NCBI GenBank assembly: GCA_029953675.1
Contig: JAMWBK010000008.1
Location: forward strand, 963,001-1,027,000
Length of the DNA stretch: 64,000 nt
Source: Rhodosorus marinus
Lineage: Eukaryota > Rhodophyta > Stylonematophyceae > Stylonematales > Stylonemataceae
Reading direction: 5' to 3'
Under the pieces are notes generated by a model that was not told the DNA's origin, ran no database searches, and saw only the letters and a program-made list of their open reading frames with translations. How positions within the stretch are numbered: position 1 is the stretch's first letter; every line of letters starts with the position of its first letter. A program made the translations under genes and the position numbers. Positions 1 through 10,847 of this stretch are shown here, one piece after another.

Positions 1-941
1 TCCACAAAACTGTTACAACAACGAAGTAAAACCCCACAAAAACAAACACCCCCAAATTCCAACCCTCAGCAAATCTCTCCCCTAATCAAGCAAACCAGAA
101 AAAAAAAAACCAACCTAAAAGGCTCATATAAAACAGCTCAGTGCACTGATTCCTATCCTAAGATCGTCTTCAAAATTCATTCTACACAACAACAACCACA
201 GTTTCAGTTTCTTCCATTGAACCAAACCTCTCTTCATACCACCACATTCACCATCTTCTTCCCCGTTCTCTTCAAATCTTTAAAAACAGCAACCCAAGCA
301 ACAAAAAAGAATTTGTAGACTGAACGTCTATTTACTTCAATAATTTATTAAATAATATTGATATTATGATAAATTAAAGGCTATATATTCGTAAAGTTTA
401 ATTTTACTTTTTTCGGGGTTAGTGTTTGAAAATGGATTGGTTTGTAAGTATTTTGGTAAATTTTGTTTTAAAATATGTAGTTTTATTACGGTTAGTCTGT
501 GATTTGGTTGCGTATTGGGTGAAGGTAGAGAAAACTAACTGGTCTGAGGTGCGTTGGGTGGGGATTAGATACTGGTCTGGGTCTAGTCATCAGCGGTTTC
601 CATGATATAGGCCATGCCATAGATGTAAAGAGTCGCTGAGGAGCGCAGACCCGCCTGTACTACCCTGCATCCGAGATTCTGCTTGCGACAGGTCTCTGAT
701 TTTATCTCCGCGAGACTCTCGTATGGTTGCGAGCAGGTCAAAACAAGATAGGATTTGGTGTCCTGTGAACCGTTCGACGCATCTTCTTGTGCGCGGTTGC
801 TTTTTTCGTGCGCCTGCAGTTTTCAGCCTTCTGCCTCCGTGACGTCATGTAAGATGACGGCTCTTTCCACATGCCTGACTATCTCACTTGCCTCCATGCC
901 ACGAAATAATCAAGTCTGAAAGATTCGTGTGGAGTATGTTC
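1..941. other. Intergenic, no gene seen
   Basis: No supported coding region. The first 300 bases are A/C-rich. Bases 300-480 are AT-rich, and the rest is mixed sequence that probably includes the 3' UTR of the minus-strand gene that follows. Confidence 0.5.
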
Positions 942-1817
942 CTAATCAAGCAAGTCCGGCGGTCTATCTTCGTAATTTTCCACCACAAACTCTTTAAGCG
1001 CTCTCAAGCCTCGACTCAGTTCCACCTCAGCGAAGTGGAGTCGTTGCATGGAGCTAATATTCCGCAGCTGCATAACCTTGTCATCAGGCTGTAGTGCAAG
1101 GGCACGAAGGAGAGCAAAGGACAGTATCTCCTCCTTGGAAAGCATGGTGTCCCCCGATTTCTTAGCTACATCCCGATATGCTCGAACCTGCCGTGTAAAT
1201 CCGCGAACCATGTCGAGTGATGATGACACATCTGAAAGGACATTCAAGTGTCCCTCAAGAAAGAGATCAATCTTCTCGATATTGTCCATGACACGATTGA
1301 CCTCTCTGACCGCCATCAACAATTCTAGCTCTTCATTGATGCCCTCCGTTCTCAGGTCTTCCACAAGCTCCACCACGGCTATCGGCATTGGCGATTCAAA
1401 TAGCCTCTGGTGGACGACAAGTCTCTGTGAAGCAACGCACTTAAGCTGAGGTTGGTCTGTAAAACCCCAGTTTTCCTCCTGAACCTTGATCACAACTCCA
1501 TCCGTAGAGTCCATTCTCAATGCTCCCAAAGACTTGTGATCAGAGTTCATCACCATCTCACAAACCTCGCCATCCACCATCACATTAACCGTGTCCGTCG
1601 GCACGAGCACTCTACTATTGTTCGCTGTCACTAACGGCAGTACCAATCTACCAAGCTCGCGATGTTCAGCAATCTCCTCCAGCTCAGCCGGTCCTAGCTG
1701 CTTCGATAGTCGGTTCCAATCATATTCAAGCTTCGCTCGCCGTCGACTTCTGTCACTCGCTGATCGTTGTGCTCTCTTCCCACCACCGATCCGAAAAGAG
1801 TGTATGAATGTAGTCAT
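942..1817 (-). CDS. LON substrate-binding-domain protein
   Basis: An uninterrupted 291-codon frame from ATG 1817. Residues about 57-155 resemble the beta-rich LON N-terminal (substrate-recognition) domain: a hydrophobic strand LGRLVLPL, then VLVPTDTVNVMV, and later MPIAVVELVEDL. The C-terminal 130 residues are mostly helical and charged. No AAA+ or protease domain follows, so this is a stand-alone LON-domain protein of the kind known from plants and algae (about 280 residues), not a complete Lon protease. The N terminus is Arg-rich with no clear signal. An alternative start would add 14 codons if a 48-nt GT-AG intron lies directly upstream (GTGTGC to CCAAG, ending at 1818); that is possible but unproven. 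The domain call rests on pattern recognition and is moderately sure. Confidence 0.6.
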   Translation of the reverse strand: MTTFIHSFRIGGGKRAQRSASDRSRRRAKLEYDWNRLSKQLGPAELEEIAEHRELGRLVLPLVTANNSRVLVPTDTVNVMVDGEVCEMVMNSDHKSLGALRMDSTDGVVIKVQEENWGFTDQPQLKCVASQRLVVHQRLFESPMPIAVVELVEDLRTEGINEELELLMAVREVNRVMDNIEKIDLFLEGHLNVLSDVSSSLDMVRGFTRQVRAYRDVAKKSGDTMLSKEEILSFALLRALALQPDDKVMQLRNISSMQRLHFAEVELSRGLRALKEFVVENYEDRPPDLLD

Positions 1818-2035
1818 CTTGGTTTATGTACAAGAGTCTCGTTTCAGTACCCAAAAAAACAGCACACCTGCGTTCCGTCCTTCACCTCCGCTCTCGTCGC
1901 TGACCTCATGGACTAAACCGTCTTCCCGTCTTCACTTGGAGAGTCGACAGAGTGCATCAGTGGGTGATATCCGTTTGGATGCGACTTGGTCCGGCTCGTT
2001 TTAAGAAGTTCTAACAATGCATTCGAAAACTTCTA

Positions 2036-2398
2036 ATGGTTTTTGCTTCAAGTCTACAGTCCAGGAGAAATAGACTACTCCGACCCCCAACCTCGTCTCG
2101 GGTTGCCACTGACCATGAGAGATTCTATTCACCAGTTTTCTAGTGGGGAGACCTCAATCGTTCAGTATCATTACAAAAGTTTCAGAAGGAACTCTTGGAT
2201 AACGATGAACTGCCGTCGGATGTATCTGACGTGCACCCCGACAATCCCCCGGGGCGGGGGGGGCGGGCAAAGTTGTACAGCCGCTGGTAATGGGTCTATC
2301 ACCCAATCCGGTACGGGCTGGTACTCAGCGGATTCTAGCTTCTAAATCCAATGAGACTCTTACCACAAGGCCACTAGATCCAGCAAGTTGACGTGATC
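2036..2398 (+). pseudogene. Broken coding-like block, possible frameshifted gene
   Basis: Codon-like sequence runs on the plus strand from ATG 2036 to a TGA at about 2398, but in shifting frames. It meets an in-frame TAG near 2139 and changes frame at a G-rich tract (about 2250-2270). The two longest clean blocks translate to QKFQKELLDNDELPSDVSDV and, after the G tract, NPVRAGTQRILASKSNETL. It may be a real small gene with an assembly error or indel in the G run, an unrecognised intron-containing gene, or a pseudogene. I recognise no family. The rest of 1818-2706 shows nothing further apart from a 49-codon ORF from ATG 2404. Confidence 0.3.
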
Positions 2399-2706
2399 AC
2401 ACAATGCCCAAGTTCGATGTGAAAGAGCTCCAGTTCGAAGTCGGTCTTGTTCAACCAAATATCCAAACCAAAAAGGACGAAACATGTTTTTTTCAAATTT
2501 CTTTAATACATTTCAACGACGGCGGTCTGAAGAGATTTTTCCTTCTATAATGGATCCGAAGGAGCGTTTTCGCCGTGCGGTACTTCGTCCCAGGGCCTTC
2601 GTGGACATCTTGTTAAGAGAGTAGAGAGACTGTTTATACTGAGTGAAAAGATGAACTTGTCTTGAGAAGGAGCAAGAGTGAAGCCGTGATATTGCGTTTG
2701 GTAGAG

Positions 2707-4060
2707 ATGCCAATCGTGTTTGATTCTCATCAAACTAAGCCATGGTTGGCAGTGGGCGGGAGAGGAGTTTTGTGTATATATAATTGGATATCACGGATAG
2801 TGGAGAAGGAGCTGAATGTAGAAGGGCCTCTGGTTCATGCGATCTTGCATGAGAATTATATTGCCGCTGTTTCAGATCTCAAACGGGTTTATTGCTGGCG
2901 GGTTGACGCGAATGGGGACTGTATTGACAAGATCACCAGAGTTGGTGAATAGTAAGTACAAATTTTCAAATCCTCCTGCGTGCGCGTGATATGTTTATTG
3001 TTGGGTTTGGGAAGGAATGAATATATGGATGATGACAAACCGGATTTTTGGACTAGAGTTTCCGAATCGTAGATTGTGACGATAACCCCCTTGGCTGTCT
3101 GATACTATTGATCCTTATAAGCCTTAGCATGCTGCTACTTCCATCTGTCTTGAATTGATCGCAAGGATTTCCCAGTTTCTAACCGTAATCATTTTTTCCG
3201 TACGGTTGGTTAGTCTGATGCCGAAGAGACTCACTTCAGTCTCAATCGTTCCAAATACAGATCACGTCCTAGTCAGCGATAAGACCGGCGACCTATGGCG
3301 TTTGAAACTCGAGACTGATGGATCCGATGCGGTGACAATAGAGGATGTCGAGGGAGGCACAAACGAGCCAGTACTGGGGCACTTTTCGGTGTTAACAGAT
3401 TTTGATGTCGTTGAAAGAGCAGTAGCGACTGCAGATCGAGATAACAAGATCCGGATTTCGAGGCTCCCAGATGCTTTCGTCGTAGACGCGTTTCTGCTCG
3501 GCCATCGAGAGTCGATCGCCCAGGTCAAGTTCGTAAGCAGTAGTCTTCTGGTGAGCAGCTCACTGGACGGGACGGTGCGATTGTGGGACTGTAAGAGCAT
3601 GGATCAGATGGATCGGATTGAACTCGAGGGAGAAGAGGTCGCTACGGGAATGTGTGTTCAAGCTGGTTCATTAGCAATGATTTGCCACGCACAACGTGAG
3701 TTGCTCTACAGCCCTTCAGTGTCAGTCGGCAACAAGCTGTCCGGTATTGTTCGTTTGCCCTTAAGTGCTGAACCGACGGGCTTGGCAATTGATATTCGCT
3801 CGCGTTTGTGGGTGAGCGCCAACGATGACAACGGAGATCTTGTAGTGAACGTGTTCTCCTGCAACGGAGTTGAGCCAAGTCGAAGCTTTGAGGACGAGCA
3901 GGCGCTTCAGAGAGCTCTTGCCGATCGTGGAGTTGCGGGAGAACCTGACGCGTTGATCAAGGGTGATATCCTGCTAGCACAGAAGAAGAAGCCCATAGTT
4001 GACAACTGGAAGGGAAAGAAGCGGAAGGTCGACTCAACAGTTACTCGACTTCTTCGATAA
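2707..4060 (+). CDS. TRM82: tRNA (guanine-N7) methyltransferase non-catalytic subunit, WDR4/Trm82
   Basis: Two exons, 2707-2951 and 3214-4060, give 363 residues. The 262-nt intron has a strong GTAAGT donor and TTAG acceptor, and its phase (2 nt + 1 nt) restores the frame exactly. Trm82/WDR4 is a WD40 protein that supports the Trm8/METTL1 enzyme in making m7G46 of tRNA in the nucleus. Family features are the MPKRLTSVS segment after the intron, the block ATADRDNKIRISRLPDAF, a following GHRES, and the WD-like SLDGTVRLWD. A basic tail (KGKKRKVDS) could act as a nuclear localisation signal. ATG 2707 is chosen because an upstream in-frame stop lies close by and the preceding TTG is unlikely. I saw no sign of damage. 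Confidence 0.88.
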
Positions 4061-4861
4061 ACTTACTTGAGGAGTCCGCAGCACCTTTTTTCGGTGAGCG
4101 ATTGCACTTGATAAACATCTCTCTCTCTCTCTCTCTCGCGTATTGTGAGTGTTGTGCGTGTTACACAAGGTCTAGCTTTGGCAAGGAAGATAGCAAAAGC
4201 TCCCTCTACTGCAATGGTCAACGCGTGTAGATTAGCTTACAACCGGAATCAATAACTTACATTCGGAGCCAAACCACGACCTGAGTCGGCACTGCTCACA
4301 ACACATGCTCTACAAACTGCGTGGAACTTTTTAACCATAGTACAAAGGCTTTCGTCCTATGTTTTCTAAGCATTTCGCTTTTCTCTCAGACTCCACAGAC
4401 GTAAGAGTCTACGAACATGAAGGAAGCGTCTTGAGCTGAGCACGAAGAAGCGAAAGTTTGGCAGTGCGGCTAGATCCGCGGCCCGGAAATATTTACTTTG
4501 GGAATATTTAACGTTCAATGATGACAGAACAACTTCGCCTCGCAAAATTGTTGCTTGGTCTAGAGAACAATTTACTGTATATATATATAACTAGTATGCA
4601 CATATTTTACATAGGACATGTTACCCTAGATTCCTGGCCTCCAAGAATTTCCGAAACCAACGAACAACCTCTTGAGGAATAAAAGCGTATGAGGTTTTCG
4701 TAACGTTGCTGTCCTCTGTACACTATTGCCTTACGCCGTTGGCACCCCTGCGCCACGGTCTGGGTGAATGTCCATCTGCTCTAGGGTTTGTAACTTCCTC
4801 ATGCTGCTGTCAAAGTTCAATTGTGATTGAGATGTTGTAGGGATGCCACAGCATAGGAAAC
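4061..4861. other. Convergent intergenic region with a CT microsatellite
   Basis: Lies between two convergent genes and should hold both 3' UTRs. It contains a (CT)n run at 4119-4136 and a short (TA)n run near 4579. No coding region was supported. Confidence 0.6.
4119..4136. repeat. (CT)n microsatellite
   Basis: Nine perfect CT dinucleotides read directly, just downstream of the TRM82 stop codon. Confidence 0.9.
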
Positions 4862-7131
4862 TCATAGAGGCAGCTCCAAAATTGACCGCTCTTCCTCCTG
4901 GAGAATGTGCTCGTACTGCTCAAGCTGCTCCCAGAAACCTGGATTGGGTTTGATCACATCTCTTCTGGCCTTCGCAAATCTATGGGCGCCGGACGAGACA
5001 ACATCCACAGGGTTCTCAGTGCTCTGGGTAGTTTGTAGTAGATCAAACTGGGACTAAAGGCTTACACATATGCGTCTTCCAACGTCAAGCCGTAGGTCTT
5101 CATCAAATAAGCTACGACGACAGATGCAGACCTGCTGACACCCATCTGACAGTGGACGAGGATACTCGACCCAACCAGGCGTGCTTCCGTTATGAAGTCC
5201 ACGGCGGGGTCGAGGTGACTCAAGAGGTCTTCGTCTGGACTGTCTCGTATTTCACGTCGCATGTAGTTGAAGTCCTCAGGAAAGAAGATACCAATCTCGG
5301 TAGACATGTTGAGGATGTACTTGCAGCCCTGTACAACGAGCACGAACCGTCAGCAACAAGAAACTTCTCCATGGCTCAACGGTCCACCAGAGAACACTGT
5401 AGCTTTGGGCAAGACGAATTTTCCTACCTTGCTCTCTAGCTCCTCTTTATGCGACGCATTCCATTCAGTACCCAAATAGAGAAAACCGTCAAGTATCTCA
5501 CTTGCCTCCTCCATCTGACCAAGGACCATTAGGAGTTTCTCATCTATAAGAGGCTTGTACATCTGCTTCATGTCCATCTCAAAGACCGCCGCAAGCTCAG
5601 CATATACAGTCTTGAAGGTTACGTTATCGAGGTCTTCCTTGAATGCGCTAAGGATGTCCCTCATGGCCTGTACGATTCGTGCTTCTTGCTCCTCGTCCGC
5701 CAGGCCCGTTAGAAACGAGCCCTGGGTTGTATCTGCTTCAATCTCATGTCGCGAAATGAACTTGCTGGGAATTTTGACGCATGTTCCACCTTCACTCATG
5801 TGAGCACCTGCGAACATACCTCGATCTTCAAGAAACTGATCATAGAACTCAAGCCACTTATGCGTCCGCCCATGGTTTTGCAACACTCGATGTTCCTTCG
5901 CAAGGCGTGTGAAGTTGTTCAAAGCGTTCATTGTAGTCCACATCGACTGCAATGAGGGAAGCTGAAGCTCGAACTCCTCCTCGTTAGTTTGGCTGGATAT
6001 GAACAAGTTTCCATCACCGCTTGTGGTTGCACCCATATCCCCCCACATGGGAATAACGAATCGCAAGTTTAGCTTGGTCACGTCCTCTTCCGCGGGGTTG
6101 ATCAAGAACAAGGCGCTCTCATACTTTTTGACCTATGCCGATGTGAGACGTCGCCGATAGTCAGCCATACATAGTTCTTAGTCGTGTTTCCAGTTGGTAG
6201 GCAGTCAGCTCTGGCTGTTCTGCAACGCGCATAAAGGAGTCCTATCTACTTGCCTTGTTAAATATCAGAGCCAAAAAGCATGTTTCACTTGACAGGCCCT
6301 CGTAACGATGTTCAACCCTGGGTATTTCTACAACAAGGGGAACCGACTCGCTGCGGTGGATTGAAGATAGTAGAGCTTGCAGCGTGTAGTACATTGGGGT
6401 TGTGCGGTGCTCGAACTGGGCCACCATGTTCTTCAACGTGTTCGTTCTCGTACTTCTGAGCTGAGATAAGTCCGCGCTGTCTGGCGCTGCAAAATTAAGC
6501 CTTGGGTGGCCAACGAGTTCTCAACCCTCTTAGAAACCTGGTGAATCAAGCGCAGGGATGGTGGAGAATGAACAGCGTACCTCAAGTATGTTTGATTCAG
6601 GTTTTCAGCGACGTGACGACTTGTCGCGAAGGAATACTTGTGCAGTCCAGCCCCGACGGTGGACATCTTTCTCCAGCTCTTAGTCCGCGTATCTAGTTGT
6701 GCTGTGGTCGCGCTATCGATGTACGAATCCTCAGTCTCAGTCAGTACTACATCCGCGACGCTGTTCAAGTCCAGAATGTCCGGTGGGCCCTTGTATTCAG
6801 GTGATTGCAGAGTCCTCGTGAGATTGTCTCGGTCCTGAATCGCACTTTGTCGTTTTTCGATCTGGGACCTTAACGGTGCGACGAGCCCGGGATTGTCTTC
6901 GAGGGGATGGGCTCCATTTTCATTCTCAGAGTATTCTGCAACTAGCTTGGACACAGACGTATCGCCCTCGCGAGGAGCTGCGTTGCTGTCCTCCTGCTCG
7001 TCTGAGAAAGCTTTTGCTCTCTCACTCACCGACTGAGGTACGTTGCTTTCCCCCGGATCAGATCCACGCACCCTTTGCTGTAACTTTGAACCATTCCGGA
7101 TCCAGCTTCCATCATCGCTCCATCGCTCCAT
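4862..7131 (-). CDS. Slingshot-type dual-specificity phosphatase
   Basis: Six exons: 7131-6538, 6460-6254, 6132-5428, 5328-5066 and 4979-4862 carry the body; all junctions keep frame and give 628 residues. Slingshot enzymes dephosphorylate cofilin/ADF and so control actin turnover. The order matches the family: an SSH-N-like region (about 200-400), a DEK_C-like helix bundle (DILSAFKEDLDNVTFK to LLMVLGQM), then a DUSP domain with LYLGTEWNAS, the signature VHCQMGVSRSAS (catalytic Cys and Arg present), and an ending like KPNPGFWEQL. The N-terminal 198 residues are a low-complexity, charged extension. Intron 2 (6253-6133) appears to be GC-AG, since AAG|GCAAGT is the only phase-0 donor in reach. 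Intron 1 (6537-6461) is the least certain. ATG 7131 is preferred over an upstream TTG. (Exon count as listed is five; a further split of exon 1 cannot be excluded.). Confidence 0.85.
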
Positions 7132-7876
7132 TCTAGTTGACAATGCTCCCCGTTCCAAACCCTCTACTTACACAGAGTAGAGCCACAACTATTCCGAGAA
7201 AACAAACAATCTCCAAAACATCCAGTTCAAGCTAAGACAAACTTGTATCATCCATGACTAGTCAACGTGATCAGTGCTCATCAAAAACCTTTAAAAGTGA
7301 CAACATCATCACGATTCTCCCACACCAACCCCCTACCGCTCCCAACCTCCTCCCTTTCCCAAATCCAAACCTGAAACCAAATCCAACCGACCAAACTCCG
7401 CATTTACGCTCAGTAAAAATTTCAAAAACTTTTTCAAGACCAAATCTTGGAAATGGAAAACGGCGAATGCTACACGTGATTTATTCCCGTTTCTTCCAAA
7501 ATTCAATGTTGAACTTGAAATTTAAATACTTTTGTATCGCTTGATCTGCGATGGTCACCCGTCTCGACGTACGATGACATTTCATTCTGGAAATTTCTGT
7601 GCTTATAGAGTGAAGTTTGGGAGTTATTGGGGTCGGGGTCTGAGAACAGCACTGATGTGGGTGTACGGACTATTTAGAGATATAGGTGATTTCCAGGGTT
7701 CAGGCTCGAGAAAATTTGGATACAAGTCTTCTCGTGGTGATGAGGTCTGATCTAGCGCAGTTTTACCGGCTCGTGTTCAAGCAGAGGGCGTGGATAAGTT
7801 GTCCAAAGTTAGAGACGCCGTCCCGCCTGGAAGGGATTTTGGAGCTGGGAGAACAGTGAGGACTCTTGTGCAAATT
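7132..7876. other. Intergenic, likely promoter of the Slingshot-like gene
   Basis: AT- and CCAA-rich sequence upstream of the minus-strand phosphatase. No convincing coding region; the short plus-strand frames here lack family features. Confidence 0.5.
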
Positions 7877-8930
7877 TTACGGCCAAGGTTTACGGCTCAG
7901 CTTAGGGATTGTCTGGTTAGGTGGATTGAGATCTTTCCAAGTATACACTCCGTTCAACCCAAGAAAGTCGGCAGGAACAGACAGAACGCAGGTTTTAGTA
8001 TTCAACACTGGATTGATGATCTGGCAGTTTGGAACCTGCGCTCTGCGCCGGAGGATGTGGGAGGGGAAGCAGTCCATCAGGATGGCAGGATAGCTTCCCA
8101 AGACCAGGTCTTTCGGGGTAAGGCGGTTCTTGTAGACAAGCAGTTCGAAATGTGTCTCGCGAGAATAACCTTTGACTGCTTCCACAATCAGGTGCCCTCA
8201 TACCTAGCCTCCCAGTGCTTTCACGTGGATGTCTCACTCTGAGCATTTGCGTCCCAAGCGTCATTGCGCTGGACATTGACTGTCGTGAAATACCCGATCG
8301 ATGGCGACAAAAAGAGAGGTTGTGCTGGGCAGGGTAAGCTTGAGGAAGAACGTCCAGACTTGTTCTTGCAAAAAAAGATTAGGAAATGGATCAGCGTAGG
8401 AAAAAACTCAAGTAGAGCACAGACTTTCAATACTTGCTGACATGGTAAAGTGGACCTTAGGCAGAGAAAGAAGGGATCTCCAAGACAAGACAGGGAGGAT
8501 TGTTTTGACAATTGGCAGCACGTTTATGCGAAGGAGGCGTTTGTAAAAGGTCCAGCAATACAGTCTTCCATAGCTGTCCCTGTCTGTCAGTTCCTTGCAT
8601 TACAATCCCGATGGCAAGCGACGGCGTTGAAATGCTCTCACAAAGCACTGCAGCGGTTCGCAGATTTCCTCCTTGCGAGCAGCTGGACCCGTTGTCAGCA
8701 AGCCAGATTCCCGCAAAGTCTTGAAGAGTGTCTCCAACAAACCATCGCGGAAAGTGTTATGCTTTTCACCCATACTACGAGGTTGGATTCTACCAGAGTT
8801 CCGGACTTTCTATCGGAGCCATTTCAGCGCCTACTACTTGTTCCACAGCATGTGATGAGACACGAGCGCGTCAGTCTCAGGCGGCATCTGAGTAGAAAAC
8901 GCAAGCTGGTGGTATTGTAACGACATTGGC
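7877..8930 (-). pseudogene. Relic or unresolved gene, minus strand
   Basis: Long stretches read like protein on the minus strand, but several stops and frame changes interrupt them. Clean blocks include THFELLVYKNRLTPKDLVLG and VPNCQIINPVLNTKTCVLSV (about 8185-7890), and ETLFKTLRESGLLTTGPAAR with WTFYKRLLRINVLPIVKTIL (about 8800-8480). A pair of close stops (TAG, TGA) sits between DIHVKALGG and GHLIVEAVKG near 8200. The spacing is too tight for an intron, which suggests decay. The opposite strand also holds open frames (7790-8242 and 8450-8920), so strand is not certain. I recognise no family. Confidence 0.35.
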
Positions 8931-9540
8931 ACCTATGCCCCGGTCCCTACAGCTTAGTCATGTTTCACGATTCGTCGCGCAGGAGCTCGATAATTATCTG
9001 CAATCCAATTCTGATGCCTGCAGTGGCCGAGTCATCCAACGCAGAGTCAAAACTATGAAAGTCACCACCAGCGGTCAGCTGCTGGCGACCGGCGGCTTCT
9101 TCAAAATGTCGATTGAACAAGAAAGTCCGAGAAAATCAATCCTAGGTAACTCCTATTGTTTCCTGCAGTCAAGGTGTCCAAAGTGAAACTGCTGATTCGA
9201 TTCCTAAATTAACCAATCGGAAAGGACACAGATACAGGCCCTCAGATGATGTCCACGAAATGGTGGACAACGTCGACGAGATCCTTGAAACAGGACCGAA
9301 GTACTTCAACTCAATGAGAACATTACAGAGAAATGCTCCAACGCTCTTATTGCATCTGGAAGACATTCTTAAGAAGTCGCTCGCGAATTGCACCACCTCA
9401 AAGGGCTGAAAGCTGCCTCCATGCCGCATGGTTTTCATCATGTGAACCAGACGAATCAATCGCTTTGGTAAGAATTCTCATGTACGCCGAGAGACATCGC
9501 CCAATGTCCGTCGGGGGTTCGGGGGTGCCATTATTAAAAT
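8931..9540 (+). other. Coding-like fragments, plus strand, unassigned
   Basis: Two plus-strand blocks look translated. From about 8935 to 9143 a frame contains SHVSRFVAQELDNYLQSNSD and GQLLATGGFFKMS. From about 9175 to 9410 another contains HEMVDNVDEILETGPKYFNS and LLLHLEDILKKSL, ending at a TGA. A splice-like boundary (TTTCCTGCAG at about 9167) lies between them, but the apparent donor is only 23 nt away. Function unknown; it may be part of the same decayed locus as 7877-8930. Confidence 0.3.
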
Positions 9541-10071
9541 AATGCCGTCAGAGACAAAACGATACCATAATACGAAACTCTGCTGTCATCCGAACCCCGC
9601 TAGCACCCTCGAGGTCGAAGTCCATATGCTCCTCCACCTCTCCGCCAAAGTATTACCAACGCTCCCTTCAAAAATAATCATAAAACACATCCACAACCTT
9701 CTTCAACATTTTGTATCTAATTATTATCATTAAAGCAAAATTCTAACTCAATGTTTAAAACACTACTACGAGATCATATTTGGTTTGATTGAATTTATGA
9801 AATAACTATAAAGGGGGAACTTTTACTCAGTGTTTGTTCTTGGCCCTTGGCGTTCAAAATTTCTGTAGGAAAGTGAGGGATTGAAGCAGTTGAGGGAAGT
9901 GACGGGTTTTGATGCGCATGTGAGCTGTGTGTAGTTCAAGGTTATGTGGGGTATAAATTTGGATTCTGGAAGAGGTCTGCGAGTTTTAAGCTCTTTGGTA
10001 AGGTCATTTGCTTCTTCTCATTGGGATTGCTGGTAACCGCGTGATTTTTGGGCTTTCTTGTTGTGCTTGCA
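9541..10071. other. Intergenic, probable TAF10 promoter
   Basis: AT-rich sequence (9700-9860) that becomes GC-balanced close to the TAF10 start. No coding region and no clear regulatory motif recognised. Confidence 0.5.
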
Positions 10072-10847
10072 ATGGAGAGGTCAAAGGGGCTGGACCACGA
10101 GGAAGTTGCACGGTTTGTAGCTTCCTTATCAGACTATCATCCGGTTATTCCTGATGAGCTTGTGAGGTACTATTTGGTATGCATTTCCTCGTATAAACAT
10201 GTAGTCTTAGTAACGAAGTATTGGTATGAGAACTAATGCAGTGCTTGTTGAACCTGTAGGCGAAGTCTGGGTTTCAATGCGATGACGTGAGAGTTGAAAG
10301 TATGTCCTCTACTGAGACAAGCCGCGCGAGATTCAGAATTTCGGATTTTCGAGGAGGTTAATACTGACTTGTTTGCCTCATGCTTAACAGGACTTGTGGC
10401 TTTAGCAGCTCAGAAATTCCTCGCTGACGTCTGCCTGGAGGCGCTTTCTCACGCGCGATCAAGACAGGTTTGCGCTAATTATCATTCGTACATACTCGGT
10501 ATGAGCAACTCCTTGACGGTTTTGACAAATCCCTGTTGCATCTATAGCACGCCATTCCAGGAAAAGGAAAACAGGCAATCGACACGAGGCTCGTTCTAAG
10601 CACTGAGGATCTTGAACGCGCTTTACGTGAATATGGAGTGAACATGCAGAAGCCTCCGTATTATGCTGATAGGTGAGGAAGGAAAAGGGAACGTGCATAT
10701 TGGTACGCATGTGAACTCACGAGTTTGCTGTGCGTCCAACTTGCTAGTGAGGTGATCGGCGAACCGGAATCTAGTCCTTCCCGCCCTAGAGAACAGCAGG
10801 GCCAAGCACCAGTAAGCGGAGCCGCGAGTGAACCTAAGCAAAGCTGA
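10072..10847 (+). CDS. TAF10: Transcription initiation factor TFIID/SAGA subunit TAF10
   Basis: Five exons (10072-10176, 10260-10299, 10391-10467, 10575-10672, 10748-10847) give 139 residues with all phases consistent. TAF10 is a histone-fold protein shared by TFIID and SAGA in the nucleus. The diagnostic core is present: FVASLSDYHPVIPDELVRYY, AKSGFQCDDVR, LVALAAQKFLADVCLEALSH, and the closing helix STEDLERALREYGVN followed by KPPYYAD. A short Gln/Ser/Pro tail of about 25 residues ends the protein. The final exon is supported by the donor AG|GTGAGG interrupting what would otherwise be an immediate stop, and by restored frame after TTGCTAG. ATG 10072 gives almost no N-terminal extension, unlike animal TAF10. 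Exon 4 acceptor 10574 is the weakest junction. Confidence 0.88.
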
